From NCBI GenBank assembly GCA_021204605.1, contig JAJPZD010000083.1, forward strand, positions 1 through 8,389: a stretch of 8,389 bases of DNA, in the 5' to 3' direction. Below the pieces are notes generated by a model, which was not told the origin of the DNA, made no database searches, and saw only the letters and a list, made by a program, of their open reading frames with translations. A program made the position numbers and the translations under genes. The DNA is from Prevotella sp. (GTDB taxonomy: Bacteria; Bacteroidota; Bacteroidia; Bacteroidales; Bacteroidaceae). The number at the start of each line of letters is the position of its first letter. The stretch's first letter is position 1. Shown piece by piece: positions 1 to 6,543 of the stretch.

Positions 1-159
1 GTATATACATATCACCATTTTGAAAAAGGATAAAGTCAAGATAGATAATCTTATATTTCGATATATTGTGATTTTGCTTTAAAAAGCGTCATGTTGACCT
101 CACAATAATAAATAATAATCTGTTGCTGAGGGCCACAGAGGCAAAAAAAACAAATTACA
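1..159. other. AT-rich leader upstream of the lipoprotein gene
   Basis: No open frame of convincing length is seen on either strand. The stretch is AT-rich and ends in an A-rich run just before the ATG at 160, as expected for a Bacteroidales 5' leader. TATATTTC at 52-59 and TGATTTTG at 69-76 each differ by one base from the TAnnTTTG -7 element, but neither has a TTTG at the right distance upstream, so no promoter is assigned. Confidence 0.4.
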
Positions 160-357
160 ATGAAAAAAAATTATTTGTTATCTTTCACAATGTTAATGAC
201 GTTGATAATGTCTATGACAATTGTTTCATGTTCGGATGACAACGATAATTCCTTGGATTCTTCGCAGGATTTTTCATCTTCCAATCTTGCGAGGGACACG
301 AGTAATAACCAACGAAATATTTATTCGTACAGTTACGCAACTTTAAATGAGGAATAA
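160..357 (+). CDS. small lipoprotein, probably surface-exposed
   Basis: This 65-residue protein starts with MKKN, followed by a hydrophobic segment (about residues 5-22) and a lipobox ending IVSC, with the lipidated cysteine at residue 24. The residues just after the cysteine are SDDNDN. In Bacteroidetes an acidic run directly after the lipid-bearing cysteine acts as a lipoprotein export signal to the outer surface (SDDDD-like in Bacteroides fragilis), so surface display is inferred. The remaining 40 or so residues are rich in Ser, Asn and Asp and show no recognisable domain. The stop lies 50 bases before the Sel1-repeat gene with no terminator between, so the two are probably co-transcribed. 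The lipoprotein call is fairly safe; the function is unknown. Confidence 0.75.
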   Translation: MKKNYLLSFTMLMTLIMSMTIVSCSDDNDNSLDSSQDFSSSNLARDTSNNQRNIYSYSYATLNEE

Positions 358-407
358 ACTGAGACAAGCAAATCCTTTAACGTATTTAAATAAAAACAAG
401 AAAAATT

Positions 408-1076
408 ATGAAAGCATTACATTTTCAGAGCAGACACAATGTTGTCTCTTTATCAATTAGCCTTATGGTTATTATGTTCTTATTTTTGGGGAATGTTTCT
501 GTAAAGGCGCAATCCGCTTACCAGTATGGTGCAAATCTCTTTGAACATTTCTATCTCATCATTGCAGGAGAACAGGCTTTGGTGGATGGTGATTATTCTA
601 CCGCCATTGATAATTTTATAAAGGCAGGAGAAAAGAATTATGCAGATGGCGCCTATTATTTAGGACTTTGCTGTGAATTGGGGTTTGGTGTTCAGAGAGA
701 TTGTCAGAAAGCACATAACTTTTATACTATTGCGAGTAATATGGGATATACAGAAGCAAAGCAGGCATTGAACCGCATAGCACGTGAAGGGTATTACAGT
801 GATACTGATGCTAACCGCAACAAAGTACGCTCTCAAATTGCAAGTATGATGGCTCAACGACAAGCAAACAATGAAGCATGGAGATCAGCCAATGGCTCAG
901 GCATAGGTTCCAGCAGTTCTGGAAGCAGCTCAAGTAGCAGTTCATCGAGCAGCCCTCAATACGTGGATGAAATAGTGTACACACCTGACTACACGGGGAA
1001 TGCCACAAGGGTATATTGCTCAAAGTGCGGAACTTATATGTATCCCCATTCTCACATAAAAAAACGCATAAGATAG
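408..1076 (+). CDS. secreted Sel1-repeat protein with C-terminal CxxC motif
   Basis: The protein has 222 residues. A signal peptide spans about residues 1-34, with a long hydrophobic stretch at 13-31 and likely cleavage after VKA. Residues 56-125 form a TPR/Sel1-like region: a GDYSTAIDNF helix, then a typical Sel1 unit with AYYLGLCCELGFGV and KAHNFYTIASNMGYTEAKQAL. Such repeats usually serve as protein-binding scaffolds. A low-complexity Gly/Ser linker (about 163-182) leads to a short tail with CSKC (C204, C207) and HSH (H214, H216), which could be a small metal-binding knuckle. That is unusual in an exported protein. It probably acts in the periplasm or outer envelope, perhaps with the lipoprotein encoded just upstream. 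No catalytic motif is seen, so a specific role cannot be given. Confidence 0.85.
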   Translation: MKALHFQSRHNVVSLSISLMVIMFLFLGNVSVKAQSAYQYGANLFEHFYLIIAGEQALVDGDYSTAIDNFIKAGEKNYADGAYYLGLCCELGFGVQRDCQKAHNFYTIASNMGYTEAKQALNRIAREGYYSDTDANRNKVRSQIASMMAQRQANNEAWRSANGSGIGSSSSGSSSSSSSSSSPQYVDEIVYTPDYTGNATRVYCSKCGTYMYPHSHIKKRIR

Positions 1077-1103
1077 ACGTCAACAATCCTATATAGAAGA
1101 TAC

Positions 1104-1134
1104 GGGTGTGTCAAAAAAATGGCACACCCCTTTT
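1104..1134 (+). terminator. Rho-independent-type terminator
   Basis: GGGTGTGTC (1104-1112) pairs with GGCACACCC (1121-1129), giving nine pairs including one G-T, around an A-rich 8-base loop and followed by a C and TTTT. It lies 28 bases past the stop of the Sel1-repeat gene and would end the lipoprotein/Sel1 transcript. The stem is GC-rich against its AT-rich surroundings. Confidence 0.75.
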
Positions 1135-1178
1135 CAAATATGATAAATCTTAACTTGACACAGTTTTAATTTGTACAT

Positions 1179-1296
1179 CTATTCTGTCGGGATATGATCC
1201 TCCTTTTTAATATACTCGGAAACATTTGATTTTTATTAAGAACTTATCTTTGGCTAAAGCAGTTATTTTCTGAATGTTGTCTTCTTCTAATTTCAT
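1179..1296 (-). pseudogene. possible remnant of a small frameshifted gene
   Basis: On the minus strand an ATG at 1296 follows a good ribosome site (GGAG eight bases upstream of the ATG) and opens a 29-residue frame beginning MKLEEDNIQKITALAKDKF that stops at 1207. A second frame overlapping its end, read after a shift near the A-run at about 1226-1234, continues as SNVSEYIKKEDHIPTE and stops at 1179. Joined, they would give a hydrophilic protein of roughly 38 residues. The family is not recognised. The evidence is only the ribosome site and the coding-like composition of the two segments, so this could be chance. A genuine 29-residue peptide ending at 1207 is the alternative. Confidence 0.22.
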
Positions 1297-1353
1297 AATT
1301 CTCCAAAAGTTATCAAATAATTCAAAATAGCATCGTTTTTACAAAAAAAGAAT

Positions 1354-1361
1354 TAATTTTG
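1354..1361 (+). promoter_or_regulatory. -7 promoter element of the AAA ATPase gene
   Basis: TAATTTTG matches the Bacteroidetes -7 consensus TAnnTTTG exactly, 87 bases before the ATPase start. The expected upstream TTTG about 20 bases earlier is not clear; only a T-run at 1336-1340 is present. A start of transcription near 1368 would place the inverted-repeat cluster at the very beginning of the transcript. Confidence 0.5.
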
Positions 1362-1367
1362 CAGTTG

Positions 1368-1400
1368 CGAAACGGCTGTTTCGGAAACAGATGTTTCGGA
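1368..1400 (+). promoter_or_regulatory. GAAAC/GTTTC inverted-repeat cluster before the ATPase gene
   Basis: CTGTTTCGGAAACAG (1376-1390) is a perfect palindrome with 7-base arms around one central base. It is flanked by overlapping copies of the same half-sites: CGAAAC (1368-1373) pairs with GTTTCG (1378-1383), and GAAAC (1384-1388) with GTTTC (1393-1397). TGTTTCGGA occurs twice, 15 bases apart (1377-1385 and 1392-1400). The regular spacing suggests a repressor-type binding site or alternative hairpins in the 5' leader. Position just downstream of the TAATTTTG element supports a regulatory role; no binding factor can be named. Confidence 0.5.
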
Positions 1401-1448
1401 AGTGGTTAATGACGCTTTTGGAATACGTAGGATAGAAAGGACGGGGAC

Positions 1449-2768
1449 ATGAGATTTTTTGATAGAGCAGAGGAAATTGCCATGCTGCGTGAAATTCGGG
1501 GGATGGCAAAGGATAACTCCCAGTTTACGGTGGTGACGGGACGGCGCCGCATCGGTAAGACATCGCTTGTGTGGAAGGCATACGAAGATGAGCCTATTCT
1601 ATATTTCTTCGTTGCCCGCAAAGCCGAGGGGGATTTGTGCGATGATTATATTGAAGAGATAGAAAGCAAGTTGGGCATCCCGACCATGGGGCGTGTGGAA
1701 CGTTTTGCCGATATATTCGCATACCTGATGAAGCTCTCTGCAGAGCGTCACATTACGGTCTTTATCGATGAGTTTCAGGAGTTTTTCCGTGTGAACAAAT
1801 CAGTGTTTAGTGATATGCAGCGCATTTGGGATATGTACAGTCAGAAGTCGCACATCAACCTGATTGTATGCGGTTCAATCTACTCCATGATGACGAAGAT
1901 ATTCAAGGATAAGAAAGAGCCGTTGTATAACCGGCAGTTGCGTTTTATGACCGTGCGGCCGTTTACCCCGACAGCGATGAAGGAGATCCTTGCAGAGTAC
2001 AATCCAGGCTATACGGCGGAAGACCTGCTTGCATTGTACACTTTCACTGGTGGTGTGGCAAAGTACGTGCAGCTGCTAATGGATTCGGGCGCTACGACAA
2101 AGGGGAAAATGCTCGACCGGATTATAACCGCCGACTCCATATTTTTGGGAGAGGGTAAGGCGATACTTATAGAAGAGTTTGGCAAGGACTACGGTATTTA
2201 TTTCTCGATACTGTCGGCCATTGCGAGAGGTAAAACATCACGCTCTGAAATAGAGGATGTGGTAGGCAGGCAGATTGGCGGCTATCTTACCAAACTTGAA
2301 AAAGAGTATGAGGTGATTTCCAAAAAACAGCCATTATTTGAGAAAAGTTCCACAAAGAATGTGCGCTATACAATAGGGGACAATTTCTTTTCGTTCTGGT
2401 TTCGTTTCATCTACAAGTACAGTTATATGTTGGAGATAGAGAACTATGAGAGCGTAAAATCGATTATAAACCGTGACTACGAAACTTTCAGCGGCACAAT
2501 GCTCGAGCGCTGGTTCAGACGAGTGTTGATAGAGCAGCAAGCCTTTACACGTATCGGTGGCTGGTGGGACAGAAAGGGAGGAAATGAAATTGACATTGTA
2601 GCAGAAAACGAGTTGGACCATACAGCGACATTTTTCGAAGTGAAGCGCAATGCCGAAAATATCAACATTAGGAAATTAGAGGCAAAGTCAGCCGTGTTCC
2701 TATGTGCAACGGGAGAGTTCAAGGGCTATGTAATTTCGTACAAAGGACTTTCGATGGCGGATATGTAA
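1449..2768 (+). CDS. archaeal-type AAA ATPase with DUF234/PD-(D/E)XK C-terminus
   Basis: The 439-residue protein has a Walker A loop GRRRIGKTS (31-39), a Walker B FIDEFQ (105-110), a sensor-like IVCGSIYSMM (139-148) and the family-typical FTGGVAKYV (199-207). A winged-helix-like region follows at about 250-310. The C-terminal DUF234 part (from about 310) holds GGNEIDIV and FFEVKR, giving nuclease-type residues D382, E397 and K399. The domain order matches the ATPase_2 (PF01637)/DUF234 family, whose length is usually about 400-480, so it looks complete. The start is supported by an AAAGGA ribosome site ten bases upstream. The family is widespread in Bacteroidales and archaea, is of uncertain function and is often suspected to act on nucleic acid or in mobile/defence contexts. 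It appears to be a single-gene unit with its own leader. Confidence 0.88.
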   Translation: MRFFDRAEEIAMLREIRGMAKDNSQFTVVTGRRRIGKTSLVWKAYEDEPILYFFVARKAEGDLCDDYIEEIESKLGIPTMGRVERFADIFAYLMKLSAERHITVFIDEFQEFFRVNKSVFSDMQRIWDMYSQKSHINLIVCGSIYSMMTKIFKDKKEPLYNRQLRFMTVRPFTPTAMKEILAEYNPGYTAEDLLALYTFTGGVAKYVQLLMDSGATTKGKMLDRIITADSIFLGEGKAILIEEFGKDYGIYFSILSAIARGKTSRSEIEDVVGRQIGGYLTKLEKEYEVISKKQPLFEKSSTKNVRYTIGDNFFSFWFRFIYKYSYMLEIENYESVKSIINRDYETFSGTMLERWFRRVLIEQQAFTRIGGWWDRKGGNEIDIVAENELDHTATFFEVKRNAENINIRKLEAKSAVFLCATGEFKGYVISYKGLSMADM

Positions 2769-2831
2769 TAAAATCTTTGGTGAAAACTAATATAGTCAGA
2801 AGTTTTGTTGTGGCTTAAGTTGTGATGTTTG

Positions 2832-2863
2832 TTTGCAGATACCATTGAATTTTACTAATATTG
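2832..2863 (+). promoter_or_regulatory. promoter of the RelA/SpoT-family gene
   Basis: TTTG at 2832-2835 and TAATATTG at 2856-2863 are separated by 20 bases, the usual spacing of the Bacteroidetes -33 (TTTG) and -7 (TAnnTTTG) elements; the -7 copy has one mismatch. Transcription would begin near 2870. That leaves a leader of about 100 bases and rules against use of the TTG at 2872 as a start. Confidence 0.6.
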
Positions 2864-2973
2864 CATGACTTTTGAATATAGAGTTAAAAAACGCATGCTT
2901 AATTGCGTCGGGTATTAGGTTACTTTTCTTTATAAAACATCATAAATCAACACTCACATTAAAATCAATAGGT

Positions 2974-4848
2974 ATGGAAGATATTTACGCAAAACAGATA
3001 GAGGAAGGCGTAAACCACGTGTTTCGCTGTATGGAAAAAAGAGTGTCTCCAGAGGATATGGAGCGCATCAAGGCAGCATACGAGTTAGCTGCTGAGGCTC
3101 ACAGCAATCAGAAGCGCAAGACAGGTCAGCCGTACATAATCCATCCGATTTCAGTGGCACGCATCGTGGCAGAGGAGTTGGAATTGGGTGCGAATCCCGT
3201 TATTGCAGCTTTCCTTCACGATGTGGTTGAGGACACGCCATATACCATTGAGGATATCCGTGAGCGTTTCGGCGATGATGTGGCGTTTCTTGTTGATGTG
3301 GTTACGAAACGCAAGAAAGACAAGTACGACAAGTCGAAACAAGTTGATAATTACCGTCAGATACTCAATTCCGTTAAGTATGATGTCCGTGCGCTGTTAG
3401 TTAAACTCGCCGACCGTCTGCATAATATGCGCACGCTCGACAGTATGCGCCCAGACAAGCAGATGAAAATAGCTGGAGAGACAGATTATTTCTACGCCCC
3501 GCTTGCCAACCGTCTTGGTCTGTATCATGTCAAGGTAGAGTTGGAGAATCTGTCGTTCCGTTACCGTTGTCCACGAGAATACGATACTATCGCCAGGCAA
3601 TTAAAACAATATCAAGAGGCTTGCGACAAGGAGATAGAGCCGTTCATTAGCAAGATAACGAACCTGCTCGCAGAGAATGACGTACAGACGAGGATGGAGC
3701 TGCGCTACCGCATGCCGTACAGTATCTGGCGTAAGATGCGTGCCGGGGAGTGTGATTTTAATCATGTTGACGCCAAGCACTATATCCGTGTGATTTACAA
3801 TGCAGAGAGTGAATTGGAAGAGCGGATTGACACTCTTAAGATTTATGGTATTCTCTCGACTTTTTTCAAGGAACGTCCGGGCAGTGTGCTGAACTATATC
3901 AATGCGCCGAAAGAGAACGGCTACCAAAGTTTTCATGTTAAGTTGCTTAACGACAAGGGAAGCTGGGAAGAGATACATATTTCTTCAGAACGTATGGTAC
4001 GGGCATCAAGATTAGGCTGTACGGCAGAGCGCACGGAGGAGAATGTGAAGGCCTGGCTTGCGAAGTTCCGTGATGTGCTTATCGACGTGGCTACGCATGG
4101 CAGTGAAATTGACTTTATGGACGGTGTTACGGCATCGTTCTATAACGACGATATTATGGCATTCACTCCAGAGGGGAAGGGCGTGATACTACCGAAAGGA
4201 GCGTCCGCACTTGATTTCGCATACGAGATACACAGCGAACTTGGAAACAGGGCTGTTTATGCGCGAATTAACGGCAAACTATCGTCAGTAAAGACTGTTC
4301 TCCGTCGTGGCGACTGTGTGGAGATATTCACCAAACCAGATGCTGCCCCAGAGGAGGAATGGCTCGACAATGTACTGACGTATAAGGCTAAACGGAACAT
4401 GCGCAGTTATTTTGCACACCTTCCCAAACCGCAATATGGGCGTTGCGGCAGTTGTCATCCTCTGCCTGGTGATGAGGTTGTGGGATTCAAGGACCGTGAT
4501 GGCAGTATTATGTTGCACAAGCGCGACTGTCCTACGGCAATCAGACTTGCATCACAGCAGGGGGATTCTATTGTTGCTATTAGTTTTGAGGAGGATGAGC
4601 GTTTCCTTTATCCTGTGCGTATCGGCATTATCGGTGTTGACCGTGACCATTTGTTGAGGGATATGGTTGCATGTGTCACTGAGCAGTTGCGCCTGTCAAT
4701 CAGGAAACTCGTTACGGAGACTATCGACAATATCGTAAAATGCACTGTTGACTTCTCCGTGCACTCGTTTAATGAACTCCAGCAGGCCATGAACTCAATA
4801 TCAGAGATTGGTGGTATAGAGGAGGTTTACAGGATTAAGATACAGTGA
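2974..4848 (+). CDS. RelA/SpoT-family (p)ppGpp hydrolase, synthetase site degenerate
   Basis: From the ATG at 2974 the protein has 624 residues. The frame is open back to a TTG at 2872, but that lies at the predicted transcription start. The N-terminal HD domain has every hydrolase residue: H57, H82-D83, E86-D87, and KLADRLHN with D147 and N151. It should remove pyrophosphate from (p)ppGpp with Mn2+. The synthetase fold follows (about 235-345) but is altered. The Asp of the DLxAxR motif is Ala267, although D266 sits beside it, and the RxKD/ExDD motif reads SVLN (304-307). NGYQS and one catalytic-type Glu (E333) remain. TGS (394-455), a Cys-rich zinc-finger-like region (C491, C494, H515, C519) and a C-terminal ACT domain (547-624) follow. 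The helical domain between TGS and zinc finger is nearly absent, which explains a length below the usual 700-750. It is best read as a SpoT-like hydrolase with weak or no synthesis. Confidence 0.9.
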   Translation: MEDIYAKQIEEGVNHVFRCMEKRVSPEDMERIKAAYELAAEAHSNQKRKTGQPYIIHPISVARIVAEELELGANPVIAAFLHDVVEDTPYTIEDIRERFGDDVAFLVDVVTKRKKDKYDKSKQVDNYRQILNSVKYDVRALLVKLADRLHNMRTLDSMRPDKQMKIAGETDYFYAPLANRLGLYHVKVELENLSFRYRCPREYDTIARQLKQYQEACDKEIEPFISKITNLLAENDVQTRMELRYRMPYSIWRKMRAGECDFNHVDAKHYIRVIYNAESELEERIDTLKIYGILSTFFKERPGSVLNYINAPKENGYQSFHVKLLNDKGSWEEIHISSERMVRASRLGCTAERTEENVKAWLAKFRDVLIDVATHGSEIDFMDGVTASFYNDDIMAFTPEGKGVILPKGASALDFAYEIHSELGNRAVYARINGKLSSVKTVLRRGDCVEIFTKPDAAPEEEWLDNVLTYKAKRNMRSYFAHLPKPQYGRCGSCHPLPGDEVVGFKDRDGSIMLHKRDCPTAIRLASQQGDSIVAISFEEDERFLYPVRIGIIGVDRDHLLRDMVACVTEQLRLSIRKLVTETIDNIVKCTVDFSVHSFNELQQAMNSISEIGGIEEVYRIKIQ

Positions 4849-4903
4849 TTTTTATTATTGTGTCGTGAAAATTTATTGTTAAAGTCAATCAAAAAGAGCA
4901 GCA

Positions 4904-5185
4904 ATGATAAATAAAGCGATACCGTTTAAGGCACGATATCAAATTGTAGATGGGAAGATGATGGCTTGGTTTAATGCTGATGCGGATTCTTGTTTCGGAG
5001 CATATCCTGCCCCAGACATTTTTATTAAAAATATTGATGTTGTTCAACTTTTTACAGCACTTGGCATCAAAGAAGAAAGCAACCTGAAATATGCTCTTGA
5101 CAGATTGCCAAAGGCTGAAAATGATATTCTTCGCCTAAAAAACTTTTGTGATGAAAATAATATCAAATATCAATTAGTTGATTGA
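4904..5185 (+). CDS. hypothetical protein, 93 residues
   Basis: This 93-residue frame starts with MINKAIPFKARYQ and ends KYQLVD. The start follows a purine-rich AAAGAG about seven bases upstream, acceptable for this group. It lacks a signal peptide, membrane segment or Cys pair, so it is probably cytoplasmic. The sequence alternates short hydrophobic stretches with charged residues; VVQLFTALGI and the C-terminal ENDILRLKNFCDENN look helical. I do not recognise a family. It lies 55 bases after the RelA/SpoT-family gene on the same strand with no terminator between, so read-through transcription is possible, though a functional link is not shown. Its 3' end overlaps a truncated minus-strand gene by 12 bases, suggesting that the region was rearranged. 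Confidence 0.65.
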   Translation: MINKAIPFKARYQIVDGKMMAWFNADADSCFGAYPAPDIFIKNIDVVQLFTALGIKEESNLKYALDRLPKAENDILRLKNFCDENNIKYQLVD

Positions 5186-5344
5186 AAGTAGAATATGACT
5201 ATTCGTCGTGTTAGATGTTTTGTTGTAATAAATCCCATCAACCTCAAAATCATATCCCCATGAATTACATGTGAATAACAACAATAATAAAAGCAGTAAA
5301 TTTTTCTTTCCTAATTGTAGGACTTTTTGATTAAGTTTTTCCAT
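5174..5344 (-). pseudogene. truncated N-terminus of a secreted BspA/LRR-type protein
   Basis: The minus-strand frame from the ATG at 5344 encodes 56 residues: a Lys-bearing start, a run of eight leucines at residues 16-23 (a signal peptide core), then YDFEVDGIYYNKTS. That last segment is the characteristic beginning of the mature part of many secreted Bacteroidales proteins, notably leucine-rich-repeat BspA-like surface proteins, which run to hundreds of residues. Here the frame ends after only about 15 more residues that do not resemble the family, overlapping the 3' end of the 93-residue gene. It is read as a deletion remnant. The N-terminal identity is from recalled family appearance, not from a search; expression of the stub is uncertain. 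Confidence 0.6.
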
Positions 5345-5435
5345 GATTCTATTTTTTATGAGTTAATAATTTAATTTTTATTACAATCTGGTATTATTAG
5401 TTAAGTTATACTGAATGTACATATTATACCATAAT

Positions 5436-6532
5436 TCAGTTATTACTCTTTGTAGCATTACAAGGCTGACAGAGCATCTGGCAGTTTTCGGCTGTGGTAG
5501 TGCCGCCCTTGCTCCATGGTTTGATATGGTCTGCCTGCATTTCCTCAATCTCAAAATGCTTGCCACATTTCACACAAAATCCTTCTTGCCGCTCGTATGC
5601 AGCACGTTTCATTTTTGCAGTAAACGCCCGTATGTTAAGTTTACGCTCGTCATGCGACAACACATAATCATAAATGCCCTTCTTATTGGTAACATCATCA
5701 TCTATCATCAGACGTGCGACTTTTTGTTCCAAGTCAGTAGCTGAATGGTAATCCTTTCCATACTTTTTGTATAGCCTGCCCCATGCCACACCTTTCATCT
5801 CTCTACGGTATGTGGTAAACGACCTTTGCACCCAGCCCAAAACCTCAAGGTAAAACTGCCATTCCCTGTCTGCATTCTCCTTGTGCTGGTTATCCGCCAT
5901 ATAGGACTCTATCTGACCGTCACTAATCCAATCCAAAACGGTCTCTAAATAGTCCTGCCTAATCGGTGAACCGCTCATATACTGTTCTCCTTTCCTCTTT
6001 GCCAAGCAATAACGTTTAGAGAACAGCCGCTTTGCGTCTGTAATCCAAGCCCCTGTATAAATGGCATTGCGCAGTTCCTGATTTGTCAATGTCTCACCAG
6101 CAATGTTTATTATTTTAAACCAGTCCAACCGCTCTGTTGACGTTCCTTCCTTGCAGATGTAAATCTGCAATTCATAGTCCAAAAATCTTTTACGTTGGTC
6201 GTCAGTCAAATTGGAAAAGCCCTTCAAAGAACCGTCAACACTCACGAAAAATGTATTCTTATAATACATACAAATACTCAGTGTGCGCTGCTGCCCGTCA
6301 AGCAACTCGTATGTTCCTTTCTCATTCTCCACCCAATACATCACATTCAAAGGGAAATTCTTGAATATCGAGTTAATCACTTCCTTTTCTGCTTGTCGTC
6401 ATAGACAAACTCTCGCTGAAACGCCGGACGGATATTCAACCTACCGCCATATCCTACAACGCCTTCTTCATCATTGTCCTTAAACCCCTCCACCAAATCT
6501 TTTATCGGTATTGTGTGCAATTCTATTTTCAT
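5436..6532 (-). pseudogene. DUF262-HNH (GmrSD-like) endonuclease, single frameshift
   Basis: The gene opens at the ATG at 6532 with MKIELHTIPIKDLVEGF and runs through the DUF262 box IRPAFQREFVYDDKQK before a TGA at 6377-6379. One missing base in the T4 run at 6385-6388 (A4 in the mRNA) accounts for the break; with five A the frame reads YDDKQKKEVINSIF, giving 365 residues. The distal frame (314 residues from a GTG at 6380) has DGQQRT (28-33), the ParB-like nucleotide-handling motif of DUF262. It ends in an HNH nuclease with C269/C272, DH at 284-285, N299 and C304/C307. Relatives such as GmrSD are NTP-dependent restriction enzymes. It lies 11 bases after the methyltransferase, so it is probably the nuclease partner of a restriction-modification unit. 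A sequencing error, phase variation or recoding could equally explain the shift. Confidence 0.82.
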
Positions 6533-6543
6533 AGGTATAGAGT

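Noticed and set aside
905..955. Repeated AGC/AGT/TCA codons as a short tandem repeat
   Set aside because: Serine codons vary and there is no fixed repeat unit; it is a low-complexity protein linker rather than a DNA repeat.
2872..2973. 34-residue N-terminal extension of the RelA/SpoT protein from a TTG codon
   Set aside because: The TTG falls at the predicted transcription start of the 2832-2863 promoter, and the extension does not resemble the family; the ATG at 2974 gives a normal beginning.
3601..3978. 125-codon minus-strand frame inside the RelA/SpoT gene
   Set aside because: It lies fully opposite conserved synthetase coding sequence and has no ribosome site or recognisable motif; it is a shadow frame.
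5410..5440. ACTGAAT/ATTCAGT inverted repeat at the end of the nuclease gene, as a terminator
   Set aside because: Only seven pairs with a 17-base loop and no T-run on the minus strand.
5415..5744. 109-codon + strand frame opposite the nuclease gene
   Set aside because: It covers the complement of the conserved HNH domain and shows no domain of its own.
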